Shown: positions 48,629 to 58,865, counted from the first letter of the stretch. The stretch: DNA of 64,000 bases from Heliocidaris erythrogramma (GCA_025617745.1 CM046869.1:19608994-19672993); one strand, 5' to 3'. The notes: generated from the sequence alone by a model not told the origin. Numbers and translations are program-made.

Positions 48629-48807
48629 GCAACTATGAGCTAAGGGGTAAGCTAATAAGATGTGGATATATAGGGTGGGTTGGTAAGACATGTCTAGTTT
48701 GATGTTCTGTGCCTGGAAGGTTTACATCATGGATGATCACTCTAGTGTGATAGTATCAGAAGCACAGAACCCAAACTGGATCACTGTCTTACACCTCTCA
48801 TAGTTGC
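48629..48807 (+). ncRNA. Candidate structured RNA, hairpin copy B
   Basis: Base stem GCAACTATGAG pairs with CTCATAGTTGC. A one-sided 5' loop of about 40 nt follows (GGGGTAAGCTAATAAGATGT, then GGATATATAGGGTGGG). An upper stem pairs GTAAGACA with TGTCTTAC, then TCTAGTTTG with CAAACTGGA, then GTTCTGTGC with GCACAGAAC. The apical loop is about 50 nt. TGGCTAACTTAACACTGCA lies just upstream, as in copy C (copy D has a variant of it). No protein is encoded. It could instead be a foldback DNA repeat; strand and expression are not shown by sequence. Confidence 0.4.
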
Positions 48808-49282
48808 TGTCCGCCATGAACACCAATAGAAAAGAGAGAAAATTGCTTCTTGAGCAATTGTAATTAAAACTATATTGTAAATATTCAAATATATGTTTTG
48901 CAAACCTCCAATGGCAAGTACTGCAAGAGAAAAAAGATAAACTGTACAGAGGCAGGGTGGAATTTATAAAACAAATGAATTTAATGAACCTCTCATGCCA
49001 TTATCAGAGATTAAAATAAAAACTGACACAAAAGTTAGACTTCTGCATTAGAAATAGAGTAACTATCATTAAGGAGGGAAAGGATAAGTTGCTTAAAGAT
49101 AAATTTTCCTAAATTTTGTATCAGTGGTAGATACGAACAGACTTGAGGCAAAAGTTAAAAGTGTACTTTAAAAAAAAATAGAGGTCGGAACATTTGTAAT
49201 ATGTGGCTAACTTAACACTGCAACTATGAGGGAAGGGGTAAGCTTATAAGATCTGGATATATACAGGGTGGGTTGGTAAGAC

Positions 49283-50592
49283 ATACCGGCCCAAATTCAC
49301 AAAGGTTGTAATAGATATGTACCATGGTTTATGCAGATTTTGTGGTATAAGTGCGCTTGATTTTGCGCGTACACTTAGAAAGATCCAATAATGAACACGC
49401 GTGATAAGCAAAGGCCGCAAATTTTACGCTTGTTGCCATGGTTTAGACTAAGCCTGAGTCATATCGAATATTTCATAAACCGGGATTCGACGGCTTTGAT
49501 TCGATCGAATACCGGTTAATCGATAAATGATGTGCGGTGAAAACAGAGTTGCACACAGTTGCACGCAGTGTATGCACCATGCACCGGTGACCGGTCCGCT
49601 GGCATCGCGGGCATGGGCTCTCGCTGCTCGAAATTAACGATGGCCCGCTAGCCAATGGCTAGTAAAAATCACAGCGGACGAGCCAAAATCTTAAGTTTCT
49701 AGTCCGTATGGCTAGCTAAAATGTCACTAGTGTCGCACGAAGCGATGCTCATTGTCGACACACCCGACAATGATTCAAATTCAAAGAATTAATAATCTTA
49801 CTTTGTCTTTGGAGAGCTGAATGGAACACGTTTGTTCGATGCCAAAAAAAAAAAACAATACGAAATAAACTTTTCGTCGCTCAATATAGACTCGACTTCA
49901 TTCAGCTTCAAAGATCATTCAGAAGTAATTGCCAATTTGATGAGAGTGTGATATTAGTTATTGCGAATTAAGTAGGAACACTCGTACTCATGCCCATATT
50001 TATCATGTTCAATTATACAATTGTCAAATTGACAATGCAGAGAGAGTGCAAGAAAATTATCGTAAACTTCAGTTCGTAACGACAAAACGACTTTTCCATA
50101 GAGAAAGCACAGGTAAAGCGCGACGTCCTCCGCGAGCGAATTAGCGAAAGTTAGCCAACAGTTTGAACTTTGAAGTCGCCTTCACGTTCTCTGCTAGTAT
50201 ATATGCTGTACGTTACGGAGTTTTTTTTTTATTTGATTTTTTCATGGCGGCTACGGTAGTCAAAAATCTGGCGGACTACAAATCGATGCACCGAATTTGC
50301 CAAAACGTATTCGGGAGTCGATGTCTTCGATCGAACACCGGCTAACCAATCGATTCGACTCAGGCTTAGTTTAGACCATGGTTTATGTAAATTAATTGAA
50401 ATAAACTGTGCATAAATTTACATAAACCATGGTCTAAACCATGGCAACTAGCGTAAAATTTGCGCACTTTGCTAATCACGCGCGTTCATTATTGGATCTT
50501 TTTAAGTGTACGCGCGAAATCAAGCACACTTAAACCACAAAATCTGCATAAACCATCGTACAAATCTATTACCACCTTTGTGAATTCAGGCC
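49283..50592. mobile_element. DNA transposon with about 165-bp inverted ends, non-autonomous
   Basis: The left end GGCCCAAATTCACAAAGG faces the right end CCTTTGTGAATTCAGGCC. The inverted arms extend about 165 bp (GTTTATGCAGATTTTGTGG, GATCCAATAATGAAC, CCATGGTTTAGAC). It is inserted in hairpin copy C: comparison with copy B (AAGACATGTCTAG) shows the empty site, with duplication of only AT or CAT. Its centre is filled by a second element. Confidence 0.85.
49449..50368. mobile_element. hAT-like non-autonomous element nested in the previous one
   Basis: TAAGCCTGAGTC at the left faces GACTCAGGCTTA at the right. A perfect 8-bp direct repeat GTTTAGAC flanks it (49441-49448 and 50369-50376). The interior has inverted GATCGAATACCGGTTAATCG-like segments near both ends. 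920 bp with no transposase frame. An 8-bp duplication fits hAT-type elements. Confidence 0.85.
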
Positions 50593-50714
50593 ACCATGTC
50601 TAGTTTGATGTTCTGTGCATGAAAGGTTTACATCTAGAATGATATTATTTCTTAATGGTATTAGAAGTACAGAACTCAAACGAAATTGTTATGTCCTACA
50701 CCTCTTTTAGATGC

Positions 50715-51051
50715 AGTTTACTGCAAAGAGATGTTAGAGAAAAGGACAAAAGACAAAGTTAAATTTTCAGAAGTAGTACCATAAAGCAAATCAAACTCAA
50801 ATGCCAGCCTTATATAATATATTCCAAATTGAAGGGAAATATTACAAAGTTAAACCATATTAATTGAGATAACAATACTGCTTATGACATTTTTCATCTA
50901 TCAATAATAGACAGAAACAGTTTGGAGGCAGATTTGTATGTTTGCTTTTAAACAAAGATAAACTCTTGAAGGCACTTCTCCAAATCTTGATTATACTGAA
51001 ACATGTATGGCTAACCTAACACTGCAAATAAGAAGGGGAAAGTGCAACCAA
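50715..51051. repeat. Spacer between hairpin copies C and D
   Basis: Not coding. Holds a diverged copy of the spacer seen upstream of copy C, including a counterpart of AGACTTGAGGCAAAAGTT and the block GGCTAACCTAACACTGCA. Confidence 0.5.
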
Positions 51052-51222
51052 GCAACTATGAGGGAAGGGGTAAGCTATTAAGAACTGGCTATATAGGGTG
51101 GGTCTGTAAGGCATATGTCTATTTTGATGTTCTGTGCGTGTCAACATTACATCTAGGATAGCACAGTATTAAATGCACAGAACTCAAACGAGATATGTAT
51201 GTCTTACACCTCTTGTAGTTGC
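51052..51222 (+). ncRNA. Hairpin copy D
   Basis: GCAACTA pairs with TAGTTGC. The loop GGGGTAAGCTATTAAGAACT and TATATAGGGTGGG is conserved. The upper stem has GTAAGGCATATG against TATGTCTTAC and TTTTGATGTTCTGTGC against GCACAGAACTCAAA. A diverged form of the upstream block, GGCTAACCTAACACTGCA, precedes it. Confidence 0.4.
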
Positions 51223-52251
51223 AGCACACCACAAAAGCTTTTTGAAAAGGAGGTACTATCTTGCCTTCATTGCATTCTATTTTACAAAGCAGTATGATGT
51301 AACGTATAGTATACAAGCAGCTGAGGAAACTCTAATGTCAGCTTCATATTTTTTATTGGGAGAGACAAAAATACCTCTGAAGCAAACTTCATTTAAAAAA
51401 AAAATTCAACTAATTTCAAATCCAATGCTATTACCATAAGCTATCAGAGAAAACACATAAGCCTAAGAGTTAATTGGCTATTTGAAAAATTGGTAAGAAT
51501 ACAACAAAGCGTCATCCACTGAGAAAGTCTTTTTACCACTCAACAACTTACAGCCTTATGATATTCTAGAGTCCTAAGGGTCAATTGAAAGTTTTCATAG
51601 ATAATAGCAATTCTGTAAACTAGTTGCTGCTGAATCTGTAAACACGCAGATAATTTTGACACACTAAGCCGTATTGCAATGATGCTTAAAAGCAGTGCTA
51701 TATTTTTAGCTACATTTTTTTATTTACAAGTCCTTACTCTTGCAATCAATTCATAATTCTTAATGGCTAGCAAATCATTTAGTAACATTTAGAAAGATTA
51801 CTTTGATTTAGCTGCACTAAACAGTGCAATATGGAAAATTTACTGAAACGCAGCTTAAAGTCAGTTGTCAGTTTCAGCTTTTAGATGCCAAATAATTATG
51901 ATCCAAATGAAGGCAACTTTGTGATAATTAACTTAGCAAGACCAACTGCAATTCAAGTTCCATTAAGAAGGAGGAGGCAGGGTAAATCGGGGGCAAGCAA
52001 TTCCTGTTGAATATATCCCATGCTTTAGAAATTGCACTCTAGGAGATTCCTTTTAGAAGCAGAGTATAATTGAAATAATTCTTAAGACTTGAATATTTTT
52101 ATAAAACAAAACAAAATATTCTTCTGATAGAAATTAAGCGCAACATCTTTGCACAACCTGAAAATTAGAATTCTTCCTGTTGAACTTCAAAAGGTAAACC
52201 TACTACAATTTCCATACAATCTCGCAACGTATAAGAAGTTGTTAAGCATTT
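51223..52251. other. Spacer between hairpin copies D and E
   Basis: AT-rich, no gene recognised. Confidence 0.5.
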
Positions 52252-52436
52252 GCAGCTATGAGGGAAAGGGTAAAGCAAAAAGATCTGGATTTTCTTAGGG
52301 TGGGGCTCTGGTATATGTACGTCCAGTCTAACTTACAAGCTAGAAGAGTCAATTTAGGAGGCTGGTTTCAGTTGGATAGTAGATTGAAGCAATGTAGTTA
52401 GACTGGACTTACATATTCCATGACCTTTGTAGCTGC
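52252..52436 (+). ncRNA. Hairpin copy E
   Basis: GCAGCTA pairs with TAGCTGC, so the fourth pair is G-C where copies B, D and F have A-T. The 5' loop keeps AGATCTGGAT and TAGGGTGGGG. The upper stem is a different sequence, GTCCAGTCTAACT against AGTTAGACTGGAC, still fully paired. Confidence 0.42.
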
Positions 52437-52491
52437 ATAATGAGTCCACCAGGCTTAAGGATTGCCAATTTGAGTGGCAAAGCAACTATAC

Positions 52492-52663
52492 GGAGGGGGT
52501 TAGTCTTATAAGATCTGGATAGGGTGGGTCAGCAGGCCATCTTGTTTTGTCTGATGTTCTGTGCCTAGGAAAGAGTATCGCAGGAGGATGGCTTTTGTTC
52601 GGAATTAAATTGGAGCACAGTTCTTGGATGAAAACAGTCATGGCCTGTTCCCTTTATAGTTGC
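52492..52663 (+). ncRNA. Hairpin copy F
   Basis: GCAACTATA pairs with TATAGTTGC. The loop has AGTCTTATAAGATCTGGATA and GGGTGGG. The upper stem starts AGGCCAT against ATGGCCT, replacing GTAAGACA/TGTCTTAC of copy B with a new pair, then has TGTTCTGTGC against GCACAGTTCT with a small offset. Confidence 0.4.
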
Positions 52664-52864
52664 AAATCTGTTAACATCAGCTAGCCGTAGGATTTCTGAT
52701 ACATCTGTAAACTTCATATTCAAAAGTAACTTCTTTCTTGTGTTTTATAAAGGGCAACAAAGTGAAGCAAGAAAAGGAATACTTCTGTGAATTTAATGCA
52801 CTTTTTTCTTTTGGTGGGGGGGGGGGGGGGGGAGGGGGGTAAAAAGGATAACAATTAGTCAGTG

Positions 52865-53050
52865 GCAGCTATGAGGGAAAGGGTGAAGAAATAACATCTG
52901 GACTCTCTTAGGGTGGGGCTCTGGGATATATGTCCAGTCTGACTTACAAGCTAGCAGAGTGAATTTAGGAGGGTGGTTTTTAGTTGGATTGGAATTTGAA
53001 GCAGTGTAGTTAGTTAGACTGGACATATATTCCATGACCCTTGTAGCTGC
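52865..53050 (+). ncRNA. Hairpin copy G
   Basis: GCAGCTA pairs with TAGCTGC. Loop has ACATCTGGACTCTCTTAGGG. The upper stem GGATATATGTCCAGTCT pairs with AGACTGGACATATATTCC. Followed by TGAATTCACCAGGCTT, as after copy E. Confidence 0.42.
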
Positions 53051-53270
53051 AAAGTGAATTCACCAGGCTTTACATTTGCATTCATGCTCATCAACATCAA
53101 ACAGCAAAGAGGATATCTGATACTTCTGTGGTCTTTTGAGAGAGGTGATAGTATTTGAAAGTTGAAAGTAATTTAGAACACAATTCTTTGGACTAAAACA
53201 TTAATGGCCCTTTTCTCTTACACTTGGGGAAAGGGGCTTCAATGTGTACCATTAACAACAATCTTCTGTG

Positions 53271-55796
53271 TATTCACAATTGAAGGTTTTCGGTAACACC
53301 ATGTGGGAGCCTCTGTGAAAAGGCTGTTGATATATTCTTTCGTGAAAAATAACCCACTTATGGGGTGTTTAGAGGAATTTAGGAGAAGTGAAAGGAAAGG
53401 AAAGAGATGGAAATGGAATGAAATTAAATTAAACACTTACACAAGACTATTTTTGGTTTTTGTTTTCGGTGTTTGTACACCAAAAATGAAGTGAAATGGA
53501 AAGGGGAAAGAAGAAAAAGGAAGAAAGAGTGATTGAGATCAGGAAAGTTCTGAGCAGGTCAGAGAAGTTTGGAGAGGGTAGTTCTGAAAAGAACTGTTTG
53601 TATTCCTCTGTAGAGTAGTTCTGAAAGAGAGTTTCCGAACTACGGTAATCTTTCGGTAAAGGAGTATATCTGTCTCGACGCGTTTCGAACAGTGTGCTCT
53701 GTTCATCGTCAAGAGAATCTCTTGACGATGAACAGAGCACACTGTTCGAAACGCGTCGAGACAGATATACTCCTTGACGATGAACAGAGCACACTGTTCG
53801 AAACGCGTCGAGACAGGTATACTCCTTTACCGAATGATTACCGTAGTTCGGAAACTCTCTTTCAGAACTACTCTACAGAGGAATACAAACAGTTCTTTTC
53901 AGAACTACTCTCTCCAAACTTCTCTGACCTGCTCAGAACTTTCCTGATCTCAATCACTCTTTCTTCCTTTTTCTTCTATCCCCTTTCCATTTCACTTCAT
54001 TTTTGGTGTACAAACACCGAAAACAAAAACCAAAAATAGTCTTGTGTAAGTGTTTAATTGTATCCCCCGCAGTATGCCGGAGGATACTTTGGATTCAGCA
54101 GCGTTTCGCCGCCGCCGCCGCCGCGTCACATTCTTGTGTGCGCTCTAGCGGTCACATTTCTCGACGAATTTCTTTCAGACTTCCTATGGACGTGTATCTT
54201 GGTAAAATCTGGACCCCTATAGTTTCTGGTGATGCTGCCCCCAGTGTTCCGTCTTTTATAGGGTAAAAGGCCATATTTTTGGGGAAAGTTTGTGTGCGCT
54301 CTAGCGGTCACATTTCTCAACGGATTTTGTTCAAATTTTGTATGAAGGTGTCTCTTGGTAAAATCTGGAACCCTATAGATTTTGGTGATGCTGCCCCCAG
54401 TGTTCCGTCTTTTATAGGGTCAAAGGTCATATTTTGATAGATGTCTTGTGTGTACTCTTGTGTGCGCTCTGGCGGTCACATTTCTCAACGGATTTTGTTC
54501 AAATTTTACATGAAGGTGTCTCTTGGTGTAATTTAAAAACCTATAGTGTTTGGTGATGCTGCCACCAGTGTCCCGTCTTTTATAGGGTCAAAGGTCATAC
54601 TTCAGGACATGTCGTGAGTGCACTCTGCAGGCCACATTTCTCAATGGATTTTGTTTAAATTTTGTATGGAGATGTATCTTGGTATAATCTACACATGTTT
54701 AATTTTTCGTGATGCTGCCCTCATTGTTCCGTCCTTTATAGGGTCAAAGGTCATTTTTCCATTTCTTGCACTCTTACTTCTGCATTTCTTGACGGATTTC
54801 ATTCAAATTTTGTATGGAGATGTATCTTGGTATAATCTACACATATTTAATTTTTGGTGATGCTGCCCTCATTGTTCCGTCCTTTATAGGGTCAAAGGTC
54901 ATTTTTCCATTTCTTGCACTCTTCTGCATTTCTTGACGGATTTGTTCAAATTTTGCATGAAGGTGTCCCTTGGTGTAATCTAAAAACCTGTAGTTTTTGG
55001 TGATGCTGCCACCAGTGTCCCGTCTTTTATAGGGTCAAAGGTCATACTTCAAGGGATGGCGTGAGTTCACTCTGCAGGCCACATTTCTTGATGGATTTCT
55101 TTCAAATTTTGTATGGAGATGTATCTTGGTGTAATCTACACATCTTTACTGTTTGGTGATGCTGCCCTCATTGTTCCGTCCTTTATAGGGTCAACGCTCA
55201 TTTGTCCCTTTTGTGCACTCTTACTTCTGCATTTCTTGACGGATTTCATTCAAATTTTGTATGTAGGTCCATTATAGATTACACCTCTACAGTTTTTGGT
55301 GATGCTGCCTCTAGTGTTCCGTCTTTCATAGGATCAAAGGTCATATTTCAGTGGATGTCTTATGTGCGCTCTGAGGTCATATTTCTTCCGAATTTTCTAT
55401 AAAAATGCATTATACTCTAATCTACACAAATCGTTTTGGTAATGCTGCTCCTGGTGTTGACAATATTCCGGGCCACTGGCGGCAATTTCTACACCATCCT
55501 TTTGTTTGAGGGAGGGGATGGGGGAGGGTCTTTGTCCCTCCTTCAAATCGCTGCCAGCGCCGGGGGATACATTTCGCATTGCGCGGCACGAGGAATGCAC
55601 ATTTCTAGTTTAATTGCATTCCATTTCCATCTCTTTCCTTTCCTTTCACTTCTCCTAAATTCCTCTGAACGACCCAAAAGTGGGTTATTTTTCACGACAG
55701 AATATATCAACGGCCATTTCACAGAGGCTCCCACATGGTGTTACCGAAAACCTTCAATTGTGAATACTCACCATGAAAACCTACAGAGAACATCTA
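53271..55796. mobile_element. Foldback element built on a giant palindrome, itself interrupted
   Basis: A direct repeat ATCTTCTGTG flanks it (53261-53270 and 55797-55806). The arms are inverted copies starting TATTCACAATTGAAGG and CACCATGTGGGAGCCTCTG, meeting near 53715. The right arm is split by an insertion at 54061-55608. Close to the centre is GAACAGAGCACACTGTTCGA then AACGCGTCGAGACAG, present twice in the right arm (57-bp duplication). Variable-length target duplications and back-to-back inverted copies are known for Penelope-like elements and foldback transposons; assignment is open. Confidence 0.7.
54061..55608. mobile_element. 1.55-kb insertion with internal tandem repeats and 8-bp duplication
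   Basis: Flanked by TTTAATTG at 54053-54060 and 55609-55616. Begins TATCCCCCGCAGTATGCCGG and holds (GCC)n at 54109-54122. Inner inverted motifs are TATCCCCCG near the left and CGGGGGATA about 40 bp from the right end. The middle (54130-55430) is eight tandem units of 145-170 bp, each with GGTGATGCTGCC and TTTATAGGGTCAAAGGTCAT. No long coding frame. Confidence 0.8.
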
Positions 55797-55874
55797 ATCT
55801 TCTGTGTGTGTGTGGGGGGGGGGGGGGGAGGGTGTGGAGTCATAAGCAATTTTAACAACCATTGTAACAATGGG

Positions 55875-56056
55875 GCAGCTATGAGGAAAAGGGTAAAGCA
55901 ATAACATCTGGATCTTTCTAGGGTGGGGCTCTGGGATGTATGTCCAGTCTAACTTACAAGCTAGCATGGTGAATGTAGGAGGCTGGTTTTTAGTTGGATA
56001 GTAGATTGAAGCAATGTAGTTAGACTGGACATATATTCCATGACCCTTGTAGCTGC
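55875..56056 (+). ncRNA. Hairpin copy H
   Basis: GCAGCTA pairs with TAGCTGC. Loop has ACATCTGGATCTTTCTAGGG. The upper stem ATGTCCAGTCTAACT pairs with AGTTAGACTGGACAT. Separated from copy G by a 2.5-kb foldback insertion. Confidence 0.42.
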
Positions 56057-56159
56057 TCACTGAATATACAAGAGCAATAGTCATCTAGCATTCATGAACT
56101 AGTACTATTAGTACAATCTTTGGGCGTTTTCTCACAATGAACCAGTCAATTACTACAGC

Positions 56160-56300
56160 TTTCCACCCCTCCCTTTATTTTTTTTATTTTTTTAAAAATT
56201 TTAAAAATTTATTTTTTTATTTATTTATTTAATTTATCTTTTTTTTAAATTTATTTATTTATTTTTTATTTTTTGTGGGGGGGGGGGGGGGGGGGTGTAT
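56160..56300. repeat. (ATTT)n tract and long G-run
   Basis: A/T-only tetranucleotide-like sequence followed by about 20 G. Confidence 0.9.
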
Positions 56301-56509
56301 AGTTATTTTTTTATTTTTATTAGTTTATTTTGGATCAGGAACTCCCACTGTCTTGCCATTTTACCATCAAATCAACTCTATATACTTTCTAGTATTCAAG
56401 TCTGGCGCAATATTTCTCACAAACCCATTTTCCTGTTTTAAAAAAATCTTGAGCATCATTCTGCAGTCACATCAATTGATGTTGACTATAGCTTTGCAAT
56501 CTTGACAAT

Positions 56510-58055
56510 TGGTTCTGAATATTAGTTAGATACATCTAGTAACTGAACATAAAGTCTTAGAGGACTTTGATCTTCATCCCCAACATCGGCACCTAATAAC
56601 AAGTAACATAGAGATAGGCAAGTTCTTGAGACTGATCACCTAGTTCAAGAACGCTTGTCTCAGAACTTAACACCTTGTTCTGAAGACTAGTGAGAGACAT
56701 CTGGTGACTGAACATGAAGTCCTAGAAATTGCCCTGCAATGTAGCAGGTCACATACAGATATGTAACCTCTTGAGACTGACCACTTAGTCCAGGAAACTG
56801 CGGTCTTAGAACTTAACATCTTGTTCTAAAGACTGGACACTGACATCTAGTGACTGAACATCAAGTCCCTGAGTACTTCTATTGCATCCCAACATCAGTG
56901 CTTAATAGCAAGTCACATGCAGATATGCACACGCTTGAGACTAACAACCTAGTCCAAGAAACAGTGGCCTCAGAACTTATCTTGTTCTGAAGACTTGACA
57001 CCGACAGGTAGTGATTGAACATTCCTAGGGGACATTGTCCTGCACCCCAATCATTGGTGCCTAACAGCAAGTCACATACAGATATGCCTATTCTTGAGAC
57101 TGACCACCATGTCAAAGAAACATTGGTCTTAGAACATATCACCTGTTCTGAAGACTGGACACCAACATCTAGTGACTGAACACCAAGTTCTGAAGACTTG
57201 CACCGACATGTAGTGACTGAACATTGATTCCTAGGGGACATTGTCCTGCACCCAAACATCGGTGCATAACAGCAAGTCACATACAGATATGCCTACTCTT
57301 GAGACTGACCACCTTGTCTAAGAACATCACCTTGTTCTGAAGACTGGACACCAACATCTAGTGACTGAATACCAAGTCCTAAAGGACATTGACTTGCACT
57401 CTTAACAACGGTGTCTATCAGCAAGTAACTTACAGATATGCACGCTCTTGAGACTGACCACCTAGTCCAAGAAACTCTGGTGAAAGACCTTAACATCTTG
57501 TTCTAGACTAGAGACATACATCTCATGACTAAAAATCAAGTCAGAGAGGACTTTATTGCACCCCTAACATCAGTGCATAATGGGCAAGTCACATACAGAT
57601 GTGCACGCTCTTGAGACTGACCACCAAGTCCAAGAAACACTGGTCTTAGAACTTAACATCTTGATCTGGAGACTGGAAACTGACATCTAGTGACTGAACA
57701 CCAAGTCCTAGAGGTATTTGTCACATCCCTAACATCAGTGCCTAACAGCAAGTCACATACAGATATGCACGCTCTTGAGACTGACCACCAAGTCCAAGAA
57801 ACACTGGTCTTAGAACTTAACATCTTGTTCTGGAGACTGGAAACTGACATCTAGTGACTGAACACCAAGTTCTGGAGGATATTGTAGTGCACCCCCACTA
57901 TCCATGCCTTGCAGCAAGTTACATACATATCATGCATGCTCTTGCGACTGACTACCTAGTCCAAGAAACTGGTCTTAGAACTTAACATCTTGTTCTAAAG
58001 ACTGGACACCTACACCTAGTGACTCAACATCAAGTCCTAGAGATCATTGATGCCA
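56510..58055. repeat. Tandem array, about 160-bp unit, nine to ten copies
   Basis: GAGACTGACCACC recurs near 56628, 56773, 56937, 57096, 57301, 57450, 57613, 57777 and 57953. Other shared blocks are TCTTAGAACTTAACATCTTG, GACATCTAGTGACTGAACA and CAGCAAGTCACATACAGATA. Moderately diverged. Confidence 0.9.
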
Positions 58056-58735
58056 TCTCTTTCTCTTTCAATAACACCTTATAAGCCTTGCCTTGTTACT
58101 GAAATTGCTCTGGTACCTCTTCATTGGTACTACTTCATTGGTCTATACTAAAGACCCTCATGTCATGATTTTATTCTCAGAAAAATTCAACAAAAAATTA
58201 GACCACCAAAAATAATGAGCTGCACAATTATATTTTGAGGTGCAGCTACTTTGTATCATGGGTCTATTGTGTCAGTTGTCAGATATTGTGCAAAAACCGT
58301 CTTTAAAACTTTTGGCTCATTAGCAACCATCAAAAACATACCACTTACAACTCAAATTATACCGGATAATCAAAAACCATAACACTCGGTAGTATGAATA
58401 AGTTGAAAGATGCAATATGAATATGAATTATGAATATCTATTTGATTCTGTGGAGAGCATTGCTCGAGTAGTGTAAGCAAATGATTATATATCTGTATAT
58501 CTGACAAAAAAAATTATTTATATTCTATATCATGAATTATATATTCAGAAATCTATTTATATATTATCTAAGAAAAAAAAATTAAACCCATAAAAATTAT
58601 AAACGAAAATGTGAAAAAAATAATACAAAATGAAAATGTTTAAAAAAAATACAAAATGAAAATGTAAAAAAAATATATAAAAAATAAAAACCTCAAGATT
58701 GCTTTTTCAGACTTTTCTGTTTATCGCCTAGTATG
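58056..58735. other. AT-rich, no gene recognised
   Basis: Very AT-rich at 58500-58700 with A-run blocks; nothing else seen. Confidence 0.6.
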
Positions 58736-58865
58736 AGAGAGAGAGGGGGTGAATGAGTTAGAAACACATGAAGGTGTACCAGACTGAGTTGGATATATTT
58801 GCAGAATGTGTGTGTGAGAGAGAGAAAGATATGAAGTTTGTAAGAAGCATGCGTTTGTAAGACAG

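Larger units (their letters stand above)
49220..50714 (+). ncRNA. Hairpin copy C, split by a transposon
   Basis: The 5' part (49220 to about 49280: GCAACTATGAG, GGGGTAAGCTTATAAGATCT, GGGTGGGTTGGTAAGACAT) is separated by a 1.3-kb insertion from the rest (about 50594-50714: ATGTCTAGTTTGATGTTCTG, then GTACAGAACTCAAAC and TGTCCTACACCTC). The base stem 3' side is decayed (TTTTAGATGC). Confidence 0.35.

Noticed and set aside
53690..53810. Possible hammerhead ribozyme (GATGA...GAAAC near the palindrome centre)
   Set aside because: The stretch before the inner stem reads ACGATGA, which differs from the required CUGANGA core, and the third stem could not be closed convincingly.
53447..54039. Open frames of about 115 codons on both strands with near identical products
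   Set aside because: They mirror each other because they lie in the two arms of the palindrome; no recognised domain. Treated as part of the foldback element.
30487..58055. CRISPR-like repeat-spacer arrays
   Set aside because: Repeats are contiguous degenerate minisatellites without unique spacers, in a eukaryotic context.
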